From: Corynebacterium vitaeruminis DSM 20294 | Lineage (GTDB): Bacteria; Actinomycetota; Actinomycetes; Mycobacteriales; Mycobacteriaceae | Direction: 5' to 3' | Length of the DNA: 64,000 nucleotides | Assembly (NCBI RefSeq): GCF_000550805.1 | Contig: NZ_CP004353.1 | Span: 1,054,001 to 1,118,000, forward strand | In this document: positions 56,675 through 64,000 of the stretch, in pieces | Numbering within the stretch: the first letter of the stretch is position 1 | Layout of the letters: the number at the start of each line of letters is the position of its first letter | Position numbers and translations under genes: made by a program | The notes under the pieces: model-generated | Seen by the model: the letters and a program-made list of their open reading frames with translations, nothing else | Told to the model about the DNA's origin: nothing | Database searches by the model: none

Positions 56675-58351
56675 ATGGTGCGCATGCGTGTGTGTTCTTC
56701 TCGACTGGCGGCGGCTGCCTGCCTCGTGTCCGCGGTGCTCCTGGCCTCCTGCTCGGCCAACCCGGGGCCCGCGCCGGTGGAGGAGGACAACGCCTCGGCG
56801 GAGGCGACCACGAGCGAGGCGCCCGCCGAGAAGAACTCGAAGCTCACCGAGATCAACATCGGCATCGACCCGATCGCCGCGGGATTTAACCCGCACCTGG
56901 CCGGCGACGACTCGGCCTTTACCCGCGAGCTGGCCTCGCTCGTGCTGCCCAGCGCCTTCGTCGACGGGGCGATGAACCGCGACCTGCTCACCGCCGCCGA
57001 CGCCATCGCGCCCCAGCACGACGCCCAGGGCAACCCGTACGCGATGACCATTCGCTACCAGATCCGCTCCGAGGCGCAGTGGAGCGACGGCACCCCGATC
57101 ACCGTCTCCGACTTCGAGTACCTGGCCAACCAGATCGTGGCCACCCCCGGCGCCCAGGAGTCCGCGCTCTACCGCGAGATCGCGGCGATCCGCTCGGCGA
57201 ACGGCGGCAAGACCGTGGAGGTCGATCTCAAGGACAAGGTGGCCAACTGGCAGCAGCTGTTCGCCAACCTCCTGCCCGCGCACCTCGTCCGGGGCCAGGA
57301 CTTCACCAAGGCGCTGGAGTCCAGCGTCCCGGCCTCGGCGGGCCGCTACTCGGTGGCCAAGATCGACCGCCAGCGCGGGGTGGTCCAGCTCAACCGCAAC
57401 GACCGCTTCTGGGGCGAGAACCCGGCGGCCATCGAGGTGCTCAACTTCCAGGAGGTGCGCTCGGTCAGCCAGGGCGTGGAGATGCTGTCCACCGGCCAGG
57501 TGGGCTTCATCGACATGACGCCGACGCAGACCTCGCACCAGGCCTTCGACCTGGTCCAGGGCGCGCAGACGAGGGAGCAGGACCAGCCGCGGGAGCTTAC
57601 GGTGACGGCGAACGCCAGCCTTGGCGTCGACAAGCGGCGTGCGCTTTTGAGCTCCATTGACGTGCCGCTGCTGGCAAAGCTGGCCACCGAGCGGGAGGCG
57701 GAGATTCAGGTGGGGCAGGCGCTGTCCCCGGCGGCCGGGGCGCCGGGGCTGAAGGAGCTCTTCCCGGACGGCATTCGCATCGGCGTGGACCCCGCGGACC
57801 CCGTGGCCGCGCGCGCCGCGACGACGCTGACCAACATGTTCGTGAAGGCGGGCGTGCAGGTCAAGGACGTGGAGACGGACACCGCGAGCCTGCTGCGCGA
57901 CTACGTCGCAACCGGCGGGGTGGACCTCGTGGTCGGCTGGGAGCAGCGCAGCGACCTGTCGCGCTACCAGTGCGCGCTCGACCAGGGCGCGGCCGTGGTG
58001 CCCACGAGCGAGGCGGCGGCGCCGAGCACGGAGGCCACGGACTCGTCCGCCCCTGCCTCCACGACCTCCTCGGCCGCCGACCAGAAAAACTCCATCCTCG
58101 GCACCAACTTCAGCGGCTGGTGCGACCCGGCCTCCCAGGCCTTCATCGCCCAGGCGCTGGCGGGGGAGAAGAGCCAGGCCGACGCCGACGCGTGGGCGGC
58201 CGACCTAGATAAGTCCGAGGCCCTGCGGGTGTGGATCACGAGGGACACTCGTCTGGAGGTCGTCGGGACGAGTATCGTAGGACCGGCTCCCGCGCTCGCC
58301 GATTGGCCTGCGGGCATGAGCTCAGTTTTGACTTGGAGGAACAATGCGTGA
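56675..58351 (+). CDS. lpqW: LpqW-like family 5 extracellular solute-binding lipoprotein
   Basis: 558 aa. Signal RVCSSRLAAAACLVSAVLLASC with lipobox LASC. The family 5 (peptide-binding-like) domain includes YQIRSEAQWSDGTPITVSDFEY and NRNDRFWGENPAAIEVLN. In mycobacteria LpqW regulates the branch between PIM and lipoarabinomannan synthesis; corynebacteria have a homologue. The typA-lpqW-mshB order supports the assignment. ATG 56684 is the alternative start. The end overlaps mshB by eight bases. Confidence 0.85.
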   Translation: MVRMRVCSSRLAAAACLVSAVLLASCSANPGPAPVEEDNASAEATTSEAPAEKNSKLTEINIGIDPIAAGFNPHLAGDDSAFTRELASLVLPSAFVDGAMNRDLLTAADAIAPQHDAQGNPYAMTIRYQIRSEAQWSDGTPITVSDFEYLANQIVATPGAQESALYREIAAIRSANGGKTVEVDLKDKVANWQQLFANLLPAHLVRGQDFTKALESSVPASAGRYSVAKIDRQRGVVQLNRNDRFWGENPAAIEVLNFQEVRSVSQGVEMLSTGQVGFIDMTPTQTSHQAFDLVQGAQTREQDQPRELTVTANASLGVDKRRALLSSIDVPLLAKLATEREAEIQVGQALSPAAGAPGLKELFPDGIRIGVDPADPVAARAATTLTNMFVKAGVQVKDVETDTASLLRDYVATGGVDLVVGWEQRSDLSRYQCALDQGAAVVPTSEAAAPSTEATDSSAPASTTSSAADQKNSILGTNFSGWCDPASQAFIAQALAGEKSQADADAWAADLDKSEALRVWITRDTRLEVVGTSIVGPAPALADWPAGMSSVLTWRNNA

Positions 58352-59219
58352 CCTAGTAGGCACCCGCGTCGTGGCAGTCCACGCGCACCCCGACGACGAG
58401 GCCATCTGGACCGGCGGACTTATCGCCCAGCTGGCAGCGCGCGGCGCCGAGGTGACCGTGGTGACCTGCACGCTCGGCGAGCAGGGCGAGACCTTCGGCA
58501 AGAAGTACCAGGGGTTGGTCGCGGACAACGCCGACCAGCTCGGCGGCTTCCGCCACGCAGAATTACAAGCTTCCCTCGCGGCACTCGGCGCGCGCGGGGA
58601 GTACCTGGGCGGCGCCGGCCGCTGGCGCGACTCCGGGATGGTGGGTGACCCCTCCAACGACCACCCGCGCGCCTTCATCCACTCCGGTAAGGAGGCCGTC
58701 GACGCGCTGGCGGAGGCCTTCGGCAGGCTGCGCCCGCAGCTGGTGCTTACCTACGGCCCCGACGGCGGCTACGGCCACCCCGACCACATCCGCGCCCACG
58801 AGATCGTCCACGAGGCGATCAAGGCCGTGCCGGTCGAACGCGTCCTCTGGGCGGTGACCGACGAGGGCGAGCTAGGTCGCGGCCTCGCCGCGATCACCCC
58901 GCCCGCTGGCTGGCGCCTGCCCGAGCCCGGCGAGCTCGCCTGCGTGACCCGCACGGACGTCGCGGTCGCCCTCGACGACGACGCCCTCGCCCGGAAGGTG
59001 GCCGCGATGAAGGCGCACGCCACCCAGCTGCAGATCGCCGACGGCAGCGTCAGCGACGTCAACGAGAAGGCCGCCTTCGCCAGCGTCAGCGACCCGGACG
59101 CGGCACCCGCGGTCTTCGCGCTCACCAACCTGATCGTCCAGCCGGTCATGCGCCACGAGCACTATCAGCTAGGCTTCGGCGAGCTTTCCTCCGCCACCGA
59201 CGCCGCGGCGGGGCTGTAG
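58344..59219 (+). CDS. mshB: GlcNAc-Ins deacetylase MshB
   Basis: 291 aa. Zinc motif AVHAHPDDEAIWTGG (His-x-x-Asp-Asp) and GGYGHPDHIRAHEI. It removes the acetyl group from GlcNAc-inositol, a step of mycothiol biosynthesis. The gene overlaps lpqW by eight bases and is followed by a membrane protein, as Rv1170-Rv1171. Paralogue of mca at 10156. Confidence 0.93.
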   Translation: MRDLVGTRVVAVHAHPDDEAIWTGGLIAQLAARGAEVTVVTCTLGEQGETFGKKYQGLVADNADQLGGFRHAELQASLAALGARGEYLGGAGRWRDSGMVGDPSNDHPRAFIHSGKEAVDALAEAFGRLRPQLVLTYGPDGGYGHPDHIRAHEIVHEAIKAVPVERVLWAVTDEGELGRGLAAITPPAGWRLPEPGELACVTRTDVAVALDDDALARKVAAMKAHATQLQIADGSVSDVNEKAAFASVSDPDAAPAVFALTNLIVQPVMRHEHYQLGFGELSSATDAAAGL

Positions 59220-59221
59220 CG

Positions 59222-59632
59222 ATGGCAGAAAACGGTTCCTCTTCCAGCCCGCACGTTACCGAGCGCCACACCTACCGCGGATTCGGCCGCGGCGAGCAGG
59301 CGTTCGGGCTGTTCTGGCTGTGCCTCGGCGCGCTCGTCTCCGTCCTCCTCGAGGTCGTCTACCTCGGCACGTGGATCGGGAAAGTGCCCGTTCCCTACAC
59401 CATCGTCATCGCCTTTTTATTCAACATGGTGCTCACCCGCACCGGGCTTCTGTGGTCGAAGAACTTCGCCGTGGCGCTCATCCCCGCCTACGCCTGGACT
59501 GCCGGTTTTTTCATTCTCACGATGTGGGTGGGGGTGACCGGCGACCAGCTCGTGGGCACCAACCTGCGCAGCATCCTGCTGCTGCTCGCGGGGCTGGCGG
59601 GTGCTGGTTGGCCACTCATCCGCCGGAAGTGA
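59222..59632 (+). CDS. Four-span membrane protein, Rv1171-like
   Basis: 136 aa. Cytoplasmic N-terminus with TYRGFGRGEQAFGLFW, then about four spans (LCLGALVSVLLEVVYLG, VIAFLFNMVLTR, FAVALIPAYAWTAGFFIL, SILLLLAGLAGAGW). It starts two bases after the mshB stop. Unknown function. Confidence 0.75.
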   Translation: MAENGSSSSPHVTERHTYRGFGRGEQAFGLFWLCLGALVSVLLEVVYLGTWIGKVPVPYTIVIAFLFNMVLTRTGLLWSKNFAVALIPAYAWTAGFFILTMWVGVTGDQLVGTNLRSILLLLAGLAGAGWPLIRRK

Positions 59633-59652
59633 CATAATAGGAAAGTCTGACA

Positions 59653-59675
59653 CCGGCCAGCTGGGTGCTGGCCGG
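59653..59675 (+). terminator. Strong hairpin between membrane-protein gene and fdxC
   Basis: Perfect CCGGCCAGC-TGGGT-GCTGGCCGG. There is no T tract, so it may be a partial terminator or a 5' stabiliser of fdxC mRNA. Confidence 0.45.
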
Positions 59676-59728
59676 GATAGTCATGAAAAACCCACCGATT
59701 TTCGTGTGAACTGGAGAACTGACCACCG

Positions 59729-60046
59729 ATGACGTACACAATCGCACAGCCCTGCGTTGATGTCATGGATAGGGCATGCGTCGAGGAATGCCCCGTCGAC
59801 TGCATCTATGAAGGCAAGCGCTCCCTCTACATTCACCCTGACGAGTGCGTGGACTGCGGCGCCTGCGAGCCCGCCTGCCCGGTCGAGGCCATCTTCTACG
59901 AGGATGACGTGCCGGACGAGTGGCTCGACTACAACGACGCCAACGCCGCCTTCTTCGACGACCTAGGCTCCCCGGGCGGTGCCGCCAAGCTCGGCCCGCA
60001 GGACTTCGACGCCCCGCTCGTCGCGGCGCTTCCCCCGCAGGCCTAG
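59729..60046 (+). CDS. fdxC: Ferredoxin FdxC (7Fe type)
   Basis: 105 aa. N-terminal cysteines in [21 protein letters not shown] and the second set in [17 protein letters not shown], the [3Fe-4S]/[4Fe-4S] arrangement. Acidic C-terminal region. Soluble electron carrier. Upstream of dapC as in mycobacteria (Rv1177-Rv1178). Confidence 0.93.
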   Translation: MTYTIAQPCVDVMDRACVEECPVDCIYEGKRSLYIHPDECVDCGACEPACPVEAIFYEDDVPDEWLDYNDANAAFFDDLGSPGGAAKLGPQDFDAPLVAALPPQA

Positions 60047-60067
60047 GGCCGTGCACTTTCTCGCTAC

Positions 60068-60103
60068 TCGCTAGGCACACTGCTTTCCCGCGGTGCCTAG
60101 CGA
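60068..60103 (+). terminator. Hairpin after fdxC
   Basis: Perfect 11-bp arms TCGCTAGGCAC/GTGCCTAGCGA with a 14-base loop, then TAGGCATTTTC; probable terminator or attenuator before dapC. Confidence 0.55.
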
Positions 60104-60150
60104 TAGGCATTTTCAGACCACCTCCAACCAAGAAAAGGACGTTCATCGCG

Positions 60151-61248
60151 ATGGCGCGCACTCGACTGGGATCGACGCTTCCCGACTTCCCGTGGAACTC
60201 CCTGGAGCCCGCCAAGGCCAAGGCCTCGGCGCACCCCGAGGGGATCATCAACCTGTCCGTCGGCTCCCCGGTCGACGACGTCGACCCCGGCATCCAGCAG
60301 GCGCTGGCCGCCAACGCCGCGGCCCCGGGCTACCCGCAGACCATCGGCACCCCGGCCCTGCGCGCCGCCATCGTCGACAGCCTGGCGCGCCGCTACCGCT
60401 GCACCGGCGTCGAGGGCGTGCTGCCGGTGGTGGGAACCAAGGAGGCCATCGCGCTGCTCCCGCTGCTGCTCGGCGTGAAGGGCACCGTGCTCATCCCCGA
60501 GGTCGCGTACCCCACCTACGAGGTGGCCGCGCTCATCGCGGGTGCCACCCCGGTGCGCTGCGACGACCCGCGCACCCTCTCCGAGGAGGAGGCCGCCGAC
60601 GTCGACCTCATCTTCATCAACTACCCGTCCAACCCGACCGGCGCCGTCGCGGGCATCGAGCAGCTCCAGGGAATCATCGCTTGGGCCCGCGAGCACGACG
60701 TCATCGTCGCCTCCGACGAGTGCTACCTGGGGCTGACCTGGGAGGGCGAGGCCTTCTCCGTCCTCGACGAGCGCGTGAGCGCGGGCGATCACGCCGGCCT
60801 GCTCGCCATCCACTCCCTGTCCAAGACCTCCAACCTCGCCTCCTACCGCTGCGGCTTCTTCGCCGGCGACCAGGAGCTCATCGCGGAGCTGACCGAGGTG
60901 CGCAAACACTCCGGCCTCATCATGCCCGGCCCGATCCAAGCCGCGATGGTCGCGGCCCTTGAGGACGACGCCCAGGAGGCCGCGCAGAAGGACCGCTACG
61001 CCGGCCGCCGCGAGGACCTCAAGGCCGCGCTCGAGGGCGCCGGGTTTGAGATCGTCCACTCCGAGGCGGGCCTGTACCTGTGGGTGACCCGCGGCGAGGA
61101 CTGCTGGGCCACCGTCGACTGGTTAGCCGAGCGCGGCGTCCTCGTCGCCCCCGGCACCTTCTACAGTCCCAGCTCCGAGAAGTTCGTCCGCGTGGCCATG
61201 ACCACCACCGACGAGCTCGCGGCCGCCGTCGCAGGGCGCCTGAAATAG
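60151..61248 (+). CDS. dapC: Succinyldiaminopimelate aminotransferase
   Basis: 365 aa, class I/II aminotransferase. NYPSNPTGAV substrate segment, ASDECYLGLTWEG, PLP lysine in HSLSKTSNLASYRCGF. It transaminates N-succinyl-2-amino-6-oxopimelate with glutamate in lysine and meso-DAP synthesis, needed for cell wall. AAAGGA lies ten bases before ATG. Confidence 0.92.
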   Translation: MARTRLGSTLPDFPWNSLEPAKAKASAHPEGIINLSVGSPVDDVDPGIQQALAANAAAPGYPQTIGTPALRAAIVDSLARRYRCTGVEGVLPVVGTKEAIALLPLLLGVKGTVLIPEVAYPTYEVAALIAGATPVRCDDPRTLSEEEAADVDLIFINYPSNPTGAVAGIEQLQGIIAWAREHDVIVASDECYLGLTWEGEAFSVLDERVSAGDHAGLLAIHSLSKTSNLASYRCGFFAGDQELIAELTEVRKHSGLIMPGPIQAAMVAALEDDAQEAAQKDRYAGRREDLKAALEGAGFEIVHSEAGLYLWVTRGEDCWATVDWLAERGVLVAPGTFYSPSSEKFVRVAMTTTDELAAAVAGRLK

Positions 61249-62063
61249 TGGGCTCCAAGCCGCCAGCGCGGGAGGGGATCAGCTGGCGCAAGCGGGTGCT
61301 CGACGGCGTTGTGCCGGAGGGCACCTTCGTGGCGGCCTCGGCGGGGGACTCCCCGTTCGCAGAGGGCACGGCCCTCCCGCCGGGGACCCGGCTGGGGCGC
61401 CCGACCCCGGTGTGGGAGTGGCCGGGCGTGCCCGACGAGCCCGCCATCCCCTTCGACTACCGCGTCGTCGCCCGCACCGGGCACCTCATCGTGGTGGACA
61501 AGCCGCACTTCCTGCCGGTCACCGGCAACGGCCGCATCGTCAAGGAGACGGTACAGACGAGGCTTCGGGTGCGCGAGGACAACCCGCACATCGCGCCCCT
61601 GCACCGCCTCGACCGGCTAACGGCCGGGCTGGTGGTCTGCTCCGCGAACCCGGCCACCCGCGCCGCCTACCAGCGGCTGTTCCAGGAGCACCGAATCACA
61701 AAGACCTACCGCGCGCGCCTTGCCCGCGAGCCTTCGATGCTCACCGAAGAGTGGACGGAGCTTCGCCTCGGGATGCGCAAGGCCGGCCGACAGGTGATCG
61801 TCGACAAGCATGCAACGCCGACGCTCACGAGGGCGCGACGGGTAGGGGAGCGCGAGGTCGAGCTGCAACCGGTGACGGGCCACACCCACCAGCTGCGCGT
61901 GGCAATGAACCACCTCGGCGCGCCGATCGCGGGCGACGACCTGTACCCGCAAGCAACCCCGCTTCATCTCTACGACTTTTCCGCGCCGTTGTCTCTTTGC
62001 GCTGAAAGAATCGAGTTTGAGGATCCCATTACAGGATTTCCCGCGCGGTTTTCACGGGGGTAG
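61248..62063 (+). CDS. RluA-family pseudouridine synthase
   Basis: 271 aa. Catalytic Asp motif PLHRLDRLTAGLVV; LIVVDKPHFLPV and TGHTHQLRVAMNHLGAPIAGD are further RluA signatures. Modifies uridines in rRNA or tRNA; the exact site is unknown. No S4 domain. GTG shares one base with the dapC stop (TAGTG). Confidence 0.85.
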   Translation: MGSKPPAREGISWRKRVLDGVVPEGTFVAASAGDSPFAEGTALPPGTRLGRPTPVWEWPGVPDEPAIPFDYRVVARTGHLIVVDKPHFLPVTGNGRIVKETVQTRLRVREDNPHIAPLHRLDRLTAGLVVCSANPATRAAYQRLFQEHRITKTYRARLAREPSMLTEEWTELRLGMRKAGRQVIVDKHATPTLTRARRVGEREVELQPVTGHTHQLRVAMNHLGAPIAGDDLYPQATPLHLYDFSAPLSLCAERIEFEDPITGFPARFSRG

Positions 62064-62102
62064 AATTTCGAAGGTTAGCTACTGATCGTTGAAAGGGGCC
62101 CT

Positions 62103-62672
62103 GTGGCCGAATCGAAGAAATCCCGAGCTGGGCGCAACCTGCGCCAATTCATCCAGTTCGGCATCGTGGGCGGCTCCGGCACGATCGTCAACATCATCGC
62201 CGCCGCCATCGCGATGAAGGCGGGCGCGGCCCTGTTCGACGTGCAGCCCAACGACCCGTTCCTCAACCTCTTCGGTTCCGAGTTCCACATCCGCTGGTTC
62301 AACATCTTCTCCACGATCGCCTTCCTCGTGGCCAACACGTGGAACTACCAGATCAACCGCATGTGGACGTTCAAGTCCGCCAAGATGATCTCCTGGTGGC
62401 GCGGCTTCTTCCCGTTCCTGCTCACGGGCCTGTCGGCGCTGGTCGTCTCGCTCATCGTGCAGAACTTCCTCATGAACCCGACCTCGCCGATCCACCTGTC
62501 TTCGAGCGTCTTCGACGATTCCAGCGGTTTCCGCACCATGTACTATTGGGCGAACGCGATCTCGATCATCGTGGCCATGCCGATCAACTTCGTCATCAAC
62601 AAGGTCTGGACCTTCCGCAAGCGCAACCCGGACGACGTAGTCGTCGTCGCCGAACAGGCCCCTTCCCACTAG
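62103..62672 (+). CDS. GtrA family membrane protein
   Basis: 189 aa, four spans. GtrA features: FIQFGIVGGSGTIVNIIAA, ANTWNYQINRMWTFKSAK and a repeated PINFVINKVWTFRKR. GtrA proteins are thought to flip polyprenyl-linked sugars; in corynebacteria the family takes part in arabinogalactan/LAM export. GTG start with GAAAGGGG upstream. Confidence 0.83.
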   Translation: MAESKKSRAGRNLRQFIQFGIVGGSGTIVNIIAAAIAMKAGAALFDVQPNDPFLNLFGSEFHIRWFNIFSTIAFLVANTWNYQINRMWTFKSAKMISWWRGFFPFLLTGLSALVVSLIVQNFLMNPTSPIHLSSSVFDDSSGFRTMYYWANAISIIVAMPINFVINKVWTFRKRNPDDVVVVAEQAPSH

Positions 62673-62781
62673 CATTTCGCTTTCCGACGCCTACGGCTAC
62701 CTAAGGCAAACCTTGCGTGTAACTCCAACTTTTGTATGAGAAAATCGGGGGAAGTTGATTCTCACGTGAAAGGTCCCGCCC

Positions 62782-63978
62782 ATGGCCGCCGCCCCCACCG
62801 ATCGCCTCACCCGCAACCGCGAACACCCGGACGTGAGAAAGGTCCACCACGACCTGGGGGAGAAGCCCTTCCTCGCCATCTGGGAGGTCACCCGCGCCTG
62901 CCAGCTGGTGTGCAAGCACTGCCGCGCGGACTCGCAGCACGTCGCGGCCCCCGGGCAGCTGACCACCGAGGAGGGCAAGCGCCTGCTTGACCAGCTGGCC
63001 AGCTACGACATCCCGCGCCCCATCGTCGTGTTCTCCGGCGGCGACCCCTTCGAGCGCGCCGACCTGGAGGAGCTCACCGAGTACGGCGTCTCGCTCGGCC
63101 TGCACATCGGGCTTTCCCCCTCGGCCACGCCCAAGGTCACCCGCGAGCGCCTCGAACGGCTGCACAACCTGGGCGCCACCGCGCTCTCGCTCTCGTTGGA
63201 CGGCGCGGTCGCCGAGACCCACGACGCCTTCCGCGGCTTCCCCGGCACCTTCGACGCGACCCTCGAGAAGGCAGATCTTGCCACCGCGGCCGGCTTTAGG
63301 CTGCAGGTCAACTCCACGCTGTGCGCTGAGAACGTCCACGAGGCCCCGGCGCTGCTCAAGCGGGTCATCGACATGGGCGCGCACCTGTGGAGCGTGTTCT
63401 TCCTCGTGCCCACCGGCCGCGGCACGGCGCTCACGCCGCTCACCTCCGCCGAGCGGGAGGATGTCTACCACTGGATGGACGACATCTCCGACTTCATCGC
63501 GGTCAAGACCACCGAGGCCCCGGCCTACCGGCGCGTGGTGATCCAGGCGCACCAGGCCCGCGACGCTGGCGCGCCCGCCTACGAGGGCGGCGAGCTCTAC
63601 CGCTTCCTCACCGAGGAGACCCTGCGGATCCTAGGCGCCGAACCCGAGCACCCGCGCCGCCCGCGCCCGCCGCTGGCGATCAACTCCGGACGCGGCTTCG
63701 TGTTCATCGACCACGTGGGGGACGTGTACCCCAGCGGCTTCTTCCCGATGCACCTGGGCAACGTGAAGCAGACCCCGCTGCCGGAGATCTACTCGGGCTC
63801 CGAGGTGTTCAAGTCGCTGCGCGATCCCAGCCAGTGGAAGGGGAAGTGCTCGGTGTGCGAGTTCAACGACGTCTGCGGCGGCTCGCGCTCGACCGCGTAC
63901 GCCATGACCGGCGATCCATTCGCCAGTGACCCCACGTGCGGCTACGTTCCGGTGGCGCTGCGGGGTGAGGTGAGGTAA
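62782..63978 (+). CDS. Radical SAM/SPASM domain protein
   Basis: 398 aa. The radical SAM cluster motif is ACQLVCKHCRADSQH (C-x3-C-x2-C) near residue 40. GGDPF is the SAM-binding GGE-like motif. The C-terminal SPASM-like cysteines are in CSVCEFNDVCGGSRSTAYA and PTCGYVP. It resembles the AhbD/NirJ-related actinobacterial group (TIGR04053-type); no precursor peptide gene is visible nearby. The substrate is unknown. Confidence 0.85.
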   Translation: MAAAPTDRLTRNREHPDVRKVHHDLGEKPFLAIWEVTRACQLVCKHCRADSQHVAAPGQLTTEEGKRLLDQLASYDIPRPIVVFSGGDPFERADLEELTEYGVSLGLHIGLSPSATPKVTRERLERLHNLGATALSLSLDGAVAETHDAFRGFPGTFDATLEKADLATAAGFRLQVNSTLCAENVHEAPALLKRVIDMGAHLWSVFFLVPTGRGTALTPLTSAEREDVYHWMDDISDFIAVKTTEAPAYRRVVIQAHQARDAGAPAYEGGELYRFLTEETLRILGAEPEHPRRPRPPLAINSGRGFVFIDHVGDVYPSGFFPMHLGNVKQTPLPEIYSGSEVFKSLRDPSQWKGKCSVCEFNDVCGGSRSTAYAMTGDPFASDPTCGYVPVALRGEVR

Positions 63979-64000
63979 GAATTCTGTTGTCTCGACCATC

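Noticed and set aside
62695..62720. Possible DtxR iron box (CCTAAGGCAAACCTTGC) before the radical SAM gene
   Set aside because: The AAGG/CCTT halves are only four bases apart, whereas a DtxR site needs about nine between TTAGG and CCTAA; too weak.

Overview
The window is a chromosomal segment of a high-GC actinobacterium, almost certainly a Corynebacterium. The mycothiol enzymes mca and mshB, a short-chain Z-prenyl transferase, an LpqW-type lipoprotein, an LGFP-type lipoprotein and DUF501, DUF4245, DUF4307 and DUF5997 proteins all fit. The gene order mfd-mazG-lpqU-eno-divIC-DUF501-ppx, greA-DUF4307-mca-uppS, coaA-glyA, fum-glpX-DUF4245-xseBA-ispH-ychF and typA-lpqW-mshB-fdxC-dapC is the backbone that mycobacteria and corynebacteria share. 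I saw no rRNA, CRISPR array, insertion sequence or prophage.

Layout. 1-14999 is mostly backbone: DNA repair and nucleotide clean-up (mfd, mazG), enolase, an FtsB-like divisome protein, exopolyphosphatase, tRNA-Leu(UAA), a YceI-like protein, an AraC regulator, a BAX-inhibitor-like protein, greA, mca, uppS, coaA and glyA. 15054-26449 is accessory: two related TetR + DHA2 drug-efflux cassettes, an MHS-type transporter, a LysR effector-domain protein without HTH, an acetyltransferase, an LGFP-like lipoprotein, and a 5-oxoprolinase operon (pxpABC) divergent from a GntR regulator. 26506-36072 returns to backbone (fumC, glpX, xseBA, ispH, AI-2E exporter, ychF). 36056-53374 is accessory: methyltransferase, a sulfide:quinone oxidoreductase-like operon, a purine permease fused to an OHCU-decarboxylase-like domain, a frameshifted ltrA, lplA, DUF808, zupT, patatin, a ketopantoate-reductase-like enzyme, a TPP-riboswitch/YkoE-YkoD-YkoC transporter set split by a ClC channel gene, a kinase, a Nudix hydrolase and a HicAB toxin-antitoxin pair. 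53374-63978 is backbone again (typA, lpqW, mshB, fdxC, dapC), ending with a pseudouridine synthase, a GtrA protein and a radical SAM/SPASM protein.

Working together. Mca and MshB belong to mycothiol detoxification and synthesis. Eno, FumC and GlpX serve central carbon metabolism. The YkoEDC set takes up a thiamine precursor under TPP control of at least ykoE. PxpABC opens 5-oxoproline to glutamate and is probably governed by the adjacent GntR protein. The SQR-like enzyme sits behind a palindrome typical of CsoR/CstR-family operators, pointing to sulfide or persulfide stress.

The strongest unexplained signal is a short interspersed 13-mer, GGCGTCGRNAAGC. It matches 16 sites in both orientations, inside and between genes, where far fewer than one would be expected by chance. 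All starts and motifs were read by eye without database searches.
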